A stretch of 64,000 bases of DNA from Apoda limacodes (taxonomy: Eukaryota > Arthropoda > Insecta > Lepidoptera > Limacodidae): assembly GCA_946406115.1 (NCBI GenBank), contig OX291561.1:7742273-7806272 (forward strand), in the 5' to 3' direction. The notes under the pieces were generated by a model. It was not told where the DNA came from. It saw only the letters and a list, made by a program, of their open reading frames with translations, and ran no database searches. Both the position numbers and the translations under genes were made by a program. Shown piece by piece: positions 12,058 to 24,281 of the stretch. Numbering within the stretch: position 1 is the first letter of the stretch; every line of letters starts with the position of its first letter.

Positions 12058-12448
12058 TATGTTACAGTTAAAACCAGTTTTTAGATAGAACGCGTTTTTC
12101 CTAGTAAGAACTAGAACTAACTAATGCTCAAAATTAAATATCAGGTAAAACTAGGTCTTACTAGACAAAACGCGTTTTTCCGAATTATCGAACATTCCTA
12201 ACACGCGAGTAGCTGCCGGCGACAAAAAACGACCGTAGTTTAATAGGTCTTGCAGAGAAGCTAAAATTCATAAGCAAACTGCATATGAGGCTTGGATCAC
12301 GGCTGGTTATAATAAGGATCTGAATATTTCTAAGGTAAAACGCAAATTACATGCTGCCTCGAGGTTCAGTAAGAAATTATTTTAGTAAAAACTAGTTCTA
12401 ACTAGGGAAAACGCGTTCTAACGAAAAACGGGTTTAAACTGTAACATA
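12058..12448. mobile_element. MITE with about 60-bp TIRs and an open internal segment
   Basis: Left TATGTTACAGTTAAAACCAG...AACGCGTTTTTCCTAGTAAG mirrors the right end ...CTAGGGAAAACGCGTTCTAA...CTGTAACATA. A further inverted copy of AACGCGTTTTTCC lies inside. TA dinucleotides flank both ends. Between the arms, 12239-12382 on + is open for 48 codons with a basic, helix-like composition (includes KQTAYEAWITAGYNKD), possibly a captured coding fragment. Confidence 0.7.
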
Positions 12449-12539
12449 TACATATAATAAAATGGTAGGAAAGTCAAAACTGTACATTGAATATTTTTTT
12501 AAAAGAATAATTGGGGTGTGATCTACAATCGATACCGAA

Positions 12540-13003
12540 GCCAAAAATATAGTTTTTAGAATTTTTGTCTGTTTGTCTGTATGTATGTTCGGGATAAACT
12601 CAAAAAGTACTGCATGGATTTACTTCAAATTTGGCACGAATATTATTAAGAAGTCGGGTCAACATATAGGCTACATATTATCACGCTATGACCTACGGGG
12701 AACGAGCAGTGAACCTTTATTTCTTAAACGCATTCTGTAACAACGTGTAATCTAACGACGCATATTTGACTTGCTTCTTAATTATTAATTATTCTACTCA
12801 CACATAGCCATTTATTTTATGTTAAAAGATCGTGTAAAGTCATAACTTAGATGTGTTATAATATTTTTTCACCATATAAAAATGTTTCCTATTTGCTAAC
12901 TAGATAGCGTTGGCATCGAATTAGATCGCGTTATGGTTTTGTTCACAAAAAGTGATCTTATAGTATAGCGTTCACGCAGATGACGTCGCGGGCAGCAGCT
13001 AGT
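12540..13003 (+). mobile_element. Helitron-like element, diverged copy
   Basis: Contains a TTGTCTGTTTGTCTGTATGT run, CTTCAAATTTGGCACGAATA, and a 3' end GTCGCGGGCAGCAGCTAGT, the terminus type shared with 18313-18549 and 24037-24281. Confidence 0.5.
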
Positions 13004-13159
13004 ATATGAATAAAAAAAAATCGCGTCCCAGTCACATAATACCTATGGCCGCAGTTGATAATTCTCGTATCCTAGTCTCATAGTATGACTTTGATAAAGA
13101 AACCGCCATTCCCGTGGTTGGTCGTGTTGTATTCGATAATGGGCAGCTTTCTCACAGAT

Positions 13160-13265
13160 AAAAAACTTGTTTGTTAGTCGCTCGCGGCAAGATTGCGGTG
13201 CAGTCGTACGGGAATTGCGATAGTTAGCGACCGTCGCGCGCGCGTCGGCCCGGATACCATGTTGC
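13160..13265. promoter_or_regulatory. CpG-rich island, possible promoter or non-coding first exon
   Basis: A short stretch dense in CG (GACCGTCGCGCGCGCGTCGG) within AT-rich DNA. It is upstream of Hipk on the same strand. Role inferred only from composition. Confidence 0.25.
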
Positions 13266-14077
13266 GGTTAAAAAACGACTTGTATAATTCTACAACTTGT
13301 ATGGTATATTTATTATATTCCAATATATGGTAATTTTTGAAGCAAAGACCAAAAAAAAGCATAAAAAAATGTTGACCTTAGGTACGAAATTGAATTTGCG
13401 AAGATGTCTTACCCAAAAACCTTACCCATGTATATTTGTGTGTAAAAAATTCAATGTTTTTTGTGAAGCTGTATGTATGTGGTAAAAGATTAAGATCGCA
13501 TAAGGCACCTAGATCACTCTGTCACTCAGCGGTAGTTATATAAATTTTACGGCTCCACGCTATTTCTCTACATTTGAGAAACCACTGGGCTATCGCAATT
13601 GACTGTCGCTAGTTTCCTATAAGCTAATTAAATGCTGTAATGTGGCGAGTGGTTTTGATGTTTATCGCAAGGTCAAAAAAGTTTGCCAACAATCGCTTAC
13701 GTGATAAGACCCTAACCAGACTACAAGCGCTGTCCGGCCACATCGTTTTGTGAGCGATACGGTTCTTTGTATGTGGTCATCGCGCGTCCATTCTTTTTTG
13801 TATTATAACTGAGTAAACGAGCAGAACGTAGAGTCAGAGTTGCTTATCATGCTTTCAAGTTTGCTTTTTAGTGACTACTCTGTATTACTCTGTGTCTAGG
13901 TGTAATGCGTACTATATTATCTGATTTTCGTATGTTGATCGAATGATGTTTTAAAGCAGGTTTCGGGATGGGTAGTCAGCATAAAACCCTCACAAAATTT
14001 AAGTGAAGTCGTCATCCTAGGATTGATGTGATTACATTTACTGACGGAATACTTTAGCACACTATCCCTTAAGGGTC

Positions 14078-14700
14078 TTAGGTCGCATAGGGTGTATAAG
14101 AGAGAAAGAGTGATTTTACCATGAGGGATAATGATAGTTTGGTGCGCGGAATATAAAGTTGATGAAAAAAACGCTTCGCGCTCTTCCCTTGAACACTTGA
14201 TATGCGTTTGCGCTCGCTAAGTGGAAAGGTGCGATGTGATTTCAACCCGTCTCGCATTGTCTGATTGTCTGCCTGGTACCCGTCACGGGTGAAGTGGCAA
14301 ACATACGGAAAGGCTATCTCTGAGTTATGTGGACCACAACCAATGTAGCCACAATTGACTCGAAAAATCTGTAATATTGATGCGACCCTAGATGACATTA
14401 TGTTTTTTTTATCCCCAGGAGAAGATAAGAAGTGGCAGTGCCAGTGGACACCCACATTTTGTGGGCGACAGACTCGTTTTATCTGTAACTTATCCAATGT
14501 GACGGGTGGTGAGAATACTGTTTTATTATTGCATTGGTAAAGTGAAAGACTATGGTCAGATTAATACCGCCATTGCTAGTTATATAGTGATTCACCATAT
14601 AAAATAAGACAGAACGTGTCACTGTGGCAGACAAGGTACGCGAATGTGAGAAATTCCGAAAGCTCTTTCTTCTTTGTTTTGAAAACACATAATTCATCTA
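14078..14700. other. Unassigned region with a 139-codon minus-strand open frame
   Basis: The minus frame 14078-14497 is one of the longest non-Hipk frames. It shows no signal peptide, domain motif or splice-linked partner that I can recognise, and its composition looks translated from non-coding DNA. Listed so the stretch is not blank; probably not a gene. Confidence 0.2.
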
Positions 14701-17600
14701 AAACAAAGGACTGTAAAAAGGAAAAGTAGACAAAATCAACATAAACACAATGCTAGCAAATTGTTCAAAAATTAGGCACTTAGCATGTAACGAGGTATCT
14801 ATTTGCCTGCTTGCTTGCTTACCAGGTCACTGGTGTCCATCAGATGCCGACCATTATGCACAGTTAACGACCTGCAGCACTCCACTTATCTCTATAGGTA
14901 TTTTGGGTAAATGAGGATACATTAAGAGTTATCTGTTTTGGAGAACTCTTTACAATACCTGTTCTATGATATTTTAATGGCGGATTTAGCGTGCACTATC
15001 GATACTAATATTAACGCCCTACTTCTGCGATACGATCAACATACAGAAATATCGGCCCTGGCACTTCTTAGAAGAAGAGCTGGGGCGCACGCTGCAATCT
15101 TATTGGATGCCCCTTCGTCCAGTTGGTGTAGTATACGTAGAAAATTAGTAGTTTTCTAATTTGGGAAAAAAGTTGTAGCCGTACCAAGTTGGTTCGTTAC
15201 TTTTTCACCACTCTCTATATTTGATAATAAGAATATGTGACTTACATTATTTAATTTACTCTCAAGATATTTAGAAGTTGTCTACTAAAAAAACCTTTTC
15301 CTAAATTTGATTACAGTTTTTTTAATACGATAGCAGAGTAACAGTCCACGTTGGTTTTTTTTTGTTTACTTCGGACCCCCAAACAAGGATTGAGTTGATT
15401 TTTTAGACCCTACTTTCTATACTAAAAGAATCTTTTACCTAAAAATTTATTAAGAATTAAGTTCAAGGCAAATTAAGCTATAGAGGTATCTCTAGTTGGT
15501 GTTTAGAGTGTTTCGCCTCACCCAGAGTCTTGTTGGCCGTATACTGATGACCATTTTGAGTGTTAACTACTTTTACTATGTGGGTGAATCGACACGTACA
15601 GACAAACACACGCAATACTTACCAAATCTAAAGTTTAGTTAGTTTTCGTTTTGTAATGGTTGTATGGGGTAACATTTTGCAACCACTTACATCTTGAATG
15701 CAACGTATTCATGTCTGTTTGTTAGTGAAGCTATATAACTCGAGATAATAAATCTTCCGATTTACCTTTTTTTTTTTTTTGTTGTTGATTAATATCTAAC
15801 TGTATTTCGATACCAAAAAGCCGTAGAGAAAAAATTCATTATTTTAAGGTTTGAATTAAATAAAGGACATTCAGAGTTTTTATATAGGGTATACGTCTTA
15901 TGTTGCCGTTACATTGCTCAAGTATCTATAAAGATGACATATACCTATGTTAAATAATAAAGCAACTTTAACTATTGTAAAAATTGCTAAAAACAAAAGT
16001 AATGGAAGTCCACTTGTTATTGGGCCGAATTAAATTAATAATTTACATATTTGTTTTTTTTTTGTTATTGTTGTTGGCCGTTTAGTTTTTTTGTTAACCG
16101 GTGCATACTTTCTCTTTTAAAATAGTAGTTAACATCGTTTTATTTGCTACGCGAAAATTCATAACATAATTCGATTTAAATCAATTAAATTTCTTTATCG
16201 ATTGACGTCCATTCAGCTGATAAGAGATCCTGCGATGTAATCCATTTTGTTACGCCATTTCTTATGTTACACTTATATGTTATGCTTCATGGAATCCATG
16301 GAATGTTAATATTTTAGTTTTTGCATCATTGAATGAATTGATCACGCTGTAGTATTTTATTATTCAGTTATTTAAATGATATAACTTACATCGCATTAAT
16401 TAATGTAGAAGATCCACTTGAGTTCGAAAATTGCAACTATATTTCTTGGTAATTTTTGGCATTGAGTCAAAAGTGGTACTCAAACTGTGACACAAGAAAA
16501 AATAGTTTTAGAACCTTGTTTTTTTTTATCAAAAGTATTAATTCTAGTTAAAAGCCTATGTCCTTAAATTATAAAATTATTTACTAATTAAAAACAAAAA
16601 TGCTGCAAATTATTTTCACAAAGTTTGTACGGACGTAAGGTACGTTACATTTTTATCAACATTCAAAGGTCGACTGTTTCACAATATGCGTGTGTTTTAA
16701 TATCGCAAATATTTGATATTGTACAAAAAACAATATTTGATGGAATATGTATCGCGTTAAGTGGTTGATATCGGCTAACGGTCTTATCTACCGTTTGTTA
16801 CGCTGGTTTGTTAGGTTGGTAATATATCTATATATATACAGGGTGTAAACGCTAAGTGATATTCCGTGAATTACACATTGTATTATGATTTATAAAAAAA
16901 AAAAAAAAAAAATTGAATTTATTACCCTTAAATCTATTTAGCGCTTAAAAAATCGTCAAATTTTTAAAGCGAATCTTGTTTGTACTAACAGTAAGTAAAA
17001 TAATTAGACACAGATCTTGAGCATTACTCAAAATTTATATTGAAAAGTCTATGTGACGATAAAAACCTTAAATTCATAACAAAGTATAAAAAAGTAATAG
17101 AAAAAAATATATAGAAATATGATGAAGTATGAAACAATCCCATCTTATTGTTATGAGTAATGTTTTTTAGTATAAATGTGTCTTTTATATAGAATAATTG
17201 ATTTGTCACTATAACGAAACCTTAGTTTAACTTTTTATCCGTACTCATTCTCTTTAGGTAAACAGATTATTAAATTAGGTAATAATAACTCACTGTGCAC
17301 ATACCTACCATAAATTTGTATGAAAGCTGTGAAATTTTCGAAATTTCGATTTGTTTTTTGACTTCTCAACGTATTTAATGACGGGTGTAGTCGAATGGCT
17401 TTATTTTGCTATATATCTTTGCAACTCCTGTGAATGTTGTAGGTGACATGAATTGTAATTATGGTTTCTTTTTTTTGTGTTGATTTCAGTAATAAAAGCT
17501 GTATTCCGTTTGTAAAAGCTGATTAACATACTGGCTGACACCATCACATCTGGACATTTACTGACTAAAAATATTCGAAATAAAACTAACTGGTCAAATA
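14700..17600. other. AT-rich stretch without a recognised gene
   Basis: No supported coding sequence. Poly-T/poly-A runs (15768-15780, 16891-16911) and a TATATA run before ACAGGGTGTAAACGCTAAG (about 16830-16858) are the only notable marks. Confidence 0.5.
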
Positions 17601-17639
17601 ACCTAAAAACTATTTAATTGCTTGTAACAGTAGTGTCCA

Positions 17640-17910
17640 TATAGGTTTTTCTAGAATTTTCCCGCGACTTCTTCCGTGTGAATTTTTTGGAAAAAACAAC
17701 TTCTGACTGTTTGTTGTTTTATCCCCGGTCGTGCTCCCTAGTGTGTTTTTCTCCAAAAAACGGTGGAACACGTCAATTTTAATTTCAAACATAAACGCTA
17801 CATAAATATAAATTTTCATGCATTTAGCTTCAAATATGACGGATTTCAATTCAGACTTTTAACGCCCTTTTTCCCCCTTTAGAAGATAAATTTTGCTAAA
17901 TCGTTACTTT
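17640..17910 (+). repeat. Interspersed repeat, copy 2 (TTTCCCGCGACTTCTTCCG family)
   Basis: Second copy of the repeat at 1721-1985, same order of conserved blocks (CCCGCGACTTCTTCCGTGTG, then AACACGTCAATTTTAATTTC, then ATGACGGATTTC). Confidence 0.6.
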
Positions 17911-18312
17911 AGTGCTCGTCTACGTTATAACAGAAACCTCTGTGCAAAATTTCAAGTCTGTAGACCTAGCAGTTTGGGCTCTGCATTGATAAATCAGTCA
18001 GCTGGTTTACACTTTTATATAGAAACGGCTTGCTTAAACATAATTCATATTTATTATCATGTAAATAATCCGTCTCGTCATAATTTAGTTGCATAATTAC
18101 TAGCAACGTCGTAAAAGCTTGAGTAAAGTAGCGGCGTGACGTCACCGCAAGCTGGGCTTCCCTTGCTGACTCATAAGAGCTTCGCAACCGTTGTTACTAC
18201 GGGTTTAAGTGTAGGACATAAAGGTCCCGCTTCTTACGGCCAATTAAATCTTTGTATTGCTTTTTTACTTTATAGAATAAACATACATACAACCATATAC
18301 ATACATGTATTC

Positions 18313-18549
18313 ATACTAATATTATAAATGCGAAAGTAACTCTGTCTGTCCGTCTGTCTGTCTGTTACCTCTTCAAGCTTTATCCGCTGTAACGATTAAG
18401 ATGAAATTTGGCATGGATATAGTTTTAGTCCCGGAAAAGGATATAGGGTACTTAAAAACGTCAAGTGTAAGTCGGTTGTTTGATTTGCTGTTGAAATTCT
18501 ACACCGATAATCGAATTTAGGGCGGATGGCACCGCGGGTAAAAGCTAGT
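18313..18549 (+). mobile_element. Helitron-like non-autonomous element, subfamily B copy 1
   Basis: Starts ATACTAATATTATAAATGCG, has a CTGTCTGTCCGTCTGTCTGT microsatellite, GAAATTTGGCATGGATATAG, and ends CACCGCGGGTAAAAGCTAGT. Co-linear with 24037-24281. Confidence 0.7.
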
Positions 18550-20120
18550 TGTTATATATGTATGTAACTATAATGTCATGTTTTATTTATTTATTGAAAA
18601 AAAGGTAAGTAGATTGTGTTTCCGAAAATGCGTGTCAGTCGAACATATTGTAAGGATAGAATCTATTGTTGTGGATTGTGGGAATTTGTTTACCTTTATT
18701 ATTAGAAGCTAATTCAAATAAATGATGAAATAATTTTTTTTCAACACAGTAATAGTATTTTGGTGATTGCATAAAGTTTAAAAAAGACAAAACAAACTAC
18801 TAAACCTTATGCTAGATATTTTAACAGAAGTTGTGTTATAATAATTTGATTACGTATCCGTTGCGTTATGAAAATTTATAAATTTTTATTGGAGGTACGT
18901 GAAACCACAGATGTTGTGAAATATTGAGTAACATGTACAACTCTAAAATTAGTGTGTCTATATTTCAAAATTCAATATTACTAGACTTTCAAGTTTTAGC
19001 CAATAGAGGCTTTCGAGGCTAGTTAAGACTCCTACGCCTTTCTAACGTTTAACGTTTCTTTGTAATGACGAAATTTATATATGTCGTGAGTCAACAAAAC
19101 GTCTGCCCACGTTTGTAAAGTTATATATAAACCGTCGCAGGAACGCCATTTTTGGACCTGTGGCCTTTGCTTTAAATGCTGTAATGAAGCCATGACTAAG
19201 ACTAAATACTCCTATAATAGCATTTTAAAAAGCTTAATTCCTTATTTCTTTGATGATGAAAAAGGAAAATAAAATTTTTAACTGTGAAGGTAAATATATC
19301 TAACTTTCATCAAGCCGGTTACTAGTATGGATAACACGCGCTAATAGTAGCATGACTTTGTTAGAACGGCGTAGAAAAAAAAAACGGCTGATTCATGCAA
19401 GTTCAAGGCTGAACTATTATGATTATGTGTTTGACAAAAGGAAAAAACATGTATCTATACAAATGTAGGGTATTTGCATGATGTGATGTCAGCGGGCCGA
19501 TTTAAGTCAGTAAAAACCATCTTGTTCCGATATGACTGAAATGCATTGTCAATTTTTTCACACTTTTTCATTAAAACGTAAGAAAACGGACAATGCATGC
19601 CACAGTCATCTGGGAACGAGATGGTTTTTTCGGACTTGAATCGCCCCGCAGATCTATTGATTGCGGCAATTAGGCAAGTTTGTCTAGATTCCCAACCGAA
19701 TTTACTGATTTAGAAATCGTGGCAGTAAGTTTATAATCAGGTGTGAACTGTCGTTTTTTAAATTTATAAATGACACTTTTTCTTCTTTCTTTTTGCTCGG
19801 CTACTAAGGGCCGTAGCGTGATGTTAAATAGCTTATAACCTTCCCCAAGAATTGGGCTATCAAATGCAAAAATAGTAAATTGTTGAATCGAGCGCAAAAT
19901 GAGTTATTTTAATGCATTTATGCTTTCGGCTTGCTCAGGATCAAACATTTTTGAATGAATGAACAATAAATATTTAGCAACAAAGGTGATAAATGCTATT
20001 TTAATTACTCACTTTAGCAAGTTGTGTAGTCTACTTTTCTTTCCACTACCAATCTACCTACCGTGATAAAATATACCTACTCAAAATAAAAACTCAAGCT
20101 AATGAAAATTATATTAATGG
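18550..20120. other. AT-rich stretch without a recognised gene
   Basis: No supported coding sequence. CAGCGGGCCGATTTAAGTC (19491) and GGACTTGAATCGCCCCGC (19633) are an approximate inverted pair around about 140 bp and may be ends of an old TIR element. Not resolved further. Confidence 0.4.
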
Positions 20121-20123
20121 CCG

Positions 20124-20240
20124 GTATATATGTCGCAGGCAAATCGTATAATTCGCCGTTTTACAATATACCAAGACAGATCGTAAACTATGGAATAGAA
20201 ATTATCATATAACTGAACATATTATTATATGAAGTTTGGC
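20124..20240 (+). mobile_element. Half copy of the 9799-10096 MITE
   Basis: GGTATATATGTCGCAGGCAA through TAAACTATGG matches one arm. It then continues into GAATAGAAATTATCATATAA and CATATTATTATATGAAG, the reverse complement of the inner right side of the full copy. One arm is therefore missing. Confidence 0.7.
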
Positions 20241-20682
20241 TGAAACTGTATATAGTATAATAAGCACTGTCGACTTTTTGCTCATATACCTATCTGATAG
20301 CCACTTCAGAAGCGATGTTAATTTAGAGTATTCTTTTATTGTTGTGCTTGGTATTATTGTGCTTTTTAACATTGAATATATGCACTTAAATACGTTAAAA
20401 ACACACTTTCAGACAGTGATTTTACACGTCTTTCGTTTCTTAACTTAATAAAATTTTCAGGTTTTTAAATATTTATCCCGCCAGTTTTGAGGCAAAAGGT
20501 TAACATTTTCATTTGCAGCTGTTTTTATACTTTCTGGGGTTCAATTCATATCGCTATCGCCGTATATTTCCATATTTTTAAACTTTTTTGCTAAATATGA
20601 AGTATCAAAGTTTTACAATGATACAAAATGCGCGCCATTTTCAACCAGTATATTTTGATCTAATTAATACATTTTATTGGTA

Positions 20683-20883
20683 CGCTCTATTGACGGCATT
20701 GAGAGCTATGACATCGCATTGGCATTCAAATCGTTCTGTTCATTACAATTCAGAAATCAATATGGCCGTTCACTATTTTGATAGCGTATCCACTTCTCTA
20801 CCTGTGACGTCATAGCGTATTCGTTTTTGGTCAGCAGACGATCTAATGTGCGCATAGATAGCATTGAGCGCATTCAATGCGTA
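20683..20883 (-). mobile_element. MITE-like element, family GCATTGAATGCGC, copy 3 (reversed)
   Basis: The reverse complement reads CGCATTGAATGCGCTCAATG, ...CGCTATGACGTCAC..., CTATCAAAATAGTGAACGGC and ATGCGATGTCA, co-linear with 2921-3195. Confidence 0.65.
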
Positions 20884-21619
20884 TAAATAAAAAAAAAAAC
20901 AGTACATAATGAAAAACTGTGTAACCATGAGATTTCATGTCTGCACTGTTTTGGTTCTAAAAAAAAAAACGTACTTTGTGATCGGTTTTGTAGTGATTAA
21001 TGATAACATTACTACGTAGTTGAAATATAAAGAAGAGTCGCACTAGTCTTTGCCTTAGCAGTAGATATGTATAATCTATTTTAAAATCTTTTCTCTTTTC
21101 ACTCCACACTTTAAACTGGCATCTCAGTTTACAAGATATATTAAGTAAGTTCAATTTGTGCGTAAAACTTTCAGTGTTACCCACGTCATCGGGGAAACTA
21201 GAGTGGTGATTTCACCCAGGCGGGCGCACGACCCATACCAATTTACTTAACTAATTGTATCCATCCACTACACAACAACTTCGTGTGACGCAACTGAATT
21301 GTCTTTTATTTGTTTTACAATTTGCGCGAGAATTTCACTCGTTGTACTTAGATTGTTCAGGTATTTTTCGTTGTTACGCAATAGTTAGACAAACTTGCGA
21401 ATTGTATTCGATGTAAAAACTTGCATAGTTACAAATACAAGTTACGACACTTTAACAAATTGTGACAGGCAGCCAAGTAGAGTTGAATTGCTCTTTTATG
21501 TTACAAAAAAGTAACATTGTGTTTTAGGTAACGACTACTTTAATTTAGTCGTAGAATTGTGTAAACAGTGCCTGTCTGTTTTTGGTTGCCTCAGTTGTTT
21601 GTTTGTCTCCACTTTGTAG

Positions 21620-21710
21620 CTCGCAGGCCCCTTTGCAGAGAAAGGCGGCTTAGGTCACGTACCACACGCTGGCCCAATTAGAATTGGCAGATTGGTATTT
21701 GCAAATCCCC
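21620..21710 (+). repeat. Interspersed repeat fragment (GGCTTAGGTCAC..CACGCTGGCC type)
   Basis: GCAGAGAAAGGCGGCTTAGG then CCACACGCTGGCCCAATTAG and GAATTGGCAGA, same family as 1064-1200. Confidence 0.55.
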
Positions 21711-21751
21711 AAAAGCCACTACTGTCACTACTGCCAGCGTGACAGTAAGTT

Positions 21752-21835
21752 TAACTCTAAGACTACATAGTGGTGCTATAGTAGTAATACAAGTAACTCT
21801 AAGACTACAAAGTAGTGCTATAGTAGCTAATTGTC
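21752..21835 (+). repeat. 42-bp tandem duplication
   Basis: TAACTCTAAGACTACATAG and TAACTCTAAGACTACAAAG start 42 bp apart, each followed by GTGCTATAGTAG. Confidence 0.75.
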
Positions 21836-21837
21836 AA

Positions 21838-22125
21838 GTAGCTTTAGTGTTGCTGTGTCGGTAAAAATAATAGCATTACTACTCGCCAATAGATGTCAGG
21901 AAGAGTCATATTTTTCAGTTTATTATTGCCTGAAAACACGGATAAAACGTCTTTTCTAAAAATGAAACCTAACTTAATCTATTTATCACCCCCGAAACCC
22001 ACCGCATAGAATATATATATATATAATATAAAAAAAATATTAAGATAAAAACTACCCTATGTCCTTCTCCGGGACACTAACTATCTGCATACCAAATTTA
22101 ATATAATTTTATAGCATTGATGAAA
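21838..22125 (+). repeat. Dispersed repeat (GTGTCGGTAAAAATAATA), copy 1
   Basis: GTAGCTTTAGTGTTGCT, GATGTCAGGAAGAGTCATAT and CCTGAAAACACGGATAAAAC occur in the same order at 28058-28275. Copy 1 is followed by a TATATA run and a CATACCAAATTTAAT block. Confidence 0.65.
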
Positions 22126-23289
22126 ACAAAATTTATAGTACTCGTAAAGTTTTATACGTGATACTTTTTTTATTTTACGTGTTTTCTTTGCCCATAATAG
22201 TTGTCGCCTCAGCGCTTCGTGTCTTTAGACTCTTGACATGTACTGAAACTCAGACATTGCATGAGAGCTTATAGACAAATAAACAACTCAATGTATGGTA
22301 AGGTATGTGTTTATTTCCAAGTAGTGATTGCTATTGCTACCACCGATCAAATTAGTCGAGAGCAGTTCTTTTATCCGCCCCTTTGGGATTGGAAATGAAC
22401 TAAATAAACATACGCGTACGTATATAAATGAACGTATATGTTGTCGCTTGATCAAAAACAGAAACCAATTTCGTGCAATATGTGCGACATGTGTGTTGAG
22501 GGCCTTAGGTGCTTACATAGGGATAAGGGGTTTATTTGCCCTGGGAAATAACATGGATAGGTACTCTTAAATATGTTTTCAAGAATGATTTCCACGAGGA
22601 TTGGTCAGCTTGAAAAATTGAGTGGTTATTAAACCAATGACCTCAAGAAGCACTGCTTTAGGATTTCCTTTATTGAATGTATTCTATTTTAACCAAATTT
22701 TAGGTTTTCTAACGTAATTATCATGTTGTTTTTTATTTGTAAGTGTTTTGGCATCGTGACGTAAGCAGAGAGAGAGATATACCTATAAGTACGTACAAAC
22801 GTACGACCTACATGTTTAAAGTTTTCGAAACTTTACTATCTTTGTGTGTTTTTGGAATTATTTAACTATATGCAATGATAACTTTTATTGCCCGTTGTCA
22901 CGCCTAAAAGAACCGCGGCCGTGTCAACGACACAGCCATTTTTTAAGTGAAAAGTAAAATAATTAAGGATATTATTATAAAGCTTTGACAATCGATTTGT
23001 TAGACTTAAACGAATATCAAGAACGAAGTGAGTGCGTACCGGCTGTTATGCTTGTATGTAATCCTACGTCTCACTTCAACGTGATTCGTATTCAGCTTCG
23101 CCACAAACAAGTAACGTTACTTGAGTATAGATAAAAAATGCGTATACATATATGTGTATATTTTTTTATTACTTTAGTTTGTGTAAATAATAAATAGGAA
23201 CATTTTATCTTACTACGTATTTATTTCTACAAGTTCCTGTACACTTTTTTGAAGTGAAAACTTCTTTAGCGGCGTTGTGCACTTTTTTT

Positions 23290-23560
23290 GGTATGGGTAA
23301 TAAATGATAAACTCGCGCCAGGTCACGTGTCCTGATCGTGAAAATTCGTAAGACGGATGGAGAGTAGACAGCTGGCGCGGCGTAGGAGAGGGAGTATCCC
23401 CCTCTCTTTCTACGGCGCGGCGAAAATGTATGCCTGCGCCTGCTGTTTCGTTTAGGCGGCGCAGGGCGCTTGCGCGAATGGTCGTGTGTGTTTATGTTAC
23501 AGCGTGCTACGCGCATCCATGGATGGTGACAGCTGATGGCTCGAGCGTCTGTGTAGTGGC
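23290..23560. promoter_or_regulatory. CpG-rich island, possible upstream promoter
   Basis: Dense in CG with a CACGTG E-box at about 23323 and a donor-like TTC|GTAAGA at about 23347 on +. The 153-codon minus frame crossing it (23205-23666) is Arg-rich and unlike any family I know; it is probably a by-product of GC content. A non-coding first exon of Hipk on + is conceivable. Confidence 0.3.
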
Positions 23561-24036
23561 CATACTGCTGTGTATTCGTAAAATTCGTGTATAGAAAATG
23601 TTTAAAATATGGAAATTGAACAAAGTGCATCTTTGTCTTTGTAAAATACGGAAACCGTAATGCCACGCCTATTATAATTTTTATCTTTAGTATTCGCGAT
23701 TATGAGTAGTACAGGGAGGTTGGATATGGAATTTTGATTCTATGACAGATTGCGATGTCAAATATACTACGTCAAAAAAGTAAATAAACAAACATTATTA
23801 TTTCTTGACAATGTCAAAGACATGTCTTGTGACATATTTGAGTGTTAAGCGCGAATCGTGTGTAAAGGTTTTCACTTCTGCCGGCACTCCCGGAGTGCAA
23901 CTTTTTTTTTTTGTTAAAACACAGTTGTTGTGATATTTCTTACTTTTTGTCAAAGCAATGTCAGTTGTAGGACCGTTTTTTGATTACTGTATCAAATAAT
24001 GTTTTGAAGGTTGGTAATATTTTTGAAAATCCACTT

Positions 24037-24281
24037 ACAAAATATTATAAATGCGAAGATAACTCTGTTCGTTTGTCTGTAACCTCTTCCCGCTGAAACC
24101 GCTGTATCGATTAAGAATAAATTTGGCATGGAGATTGTATGAGTCCCGGGAAAGGAAATAGGCTACTTGTCTTTAAAATGTCAAGTGTGAGTCGGTTTTT
24201 TTTCTATAATTGTGGAGTTGCCGTTAAAATCCTACATCGATAACAAATTTAGGGCAGGTGAAACCGCGGGCAAAAGCTAGT
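24037..24281 (+). mobile_element. Helitron-like non-autonomous element, subfamily B copy 2
   Basis: AATATTATAAATGCGAAGAT start, AAATTTGGCATGGAGATTG, AAAATGTCAAGTGTGAGTCG, and end GAAACCGCGGGCAAAAGCTA. Co-linear with 18313-18549. Confidence 0.7.

Noticed and set aside
14078..14497. 139-codon minus-strand open frame
   Set aside because: No recognisable domain, no splice-linked neighbours, and a composition resembling translated non-coding DNA.
22328..22570. 80-codon + frame
   Set aside because: No motif, no promoter context, not connected by splice sites to anything.
23205..23666. 153-codon minus-strand open frame, Arg-rich
   Set aside because: Its length comes from a CpG-rich block with few stops; no family resemblance and no supporting splice sites.
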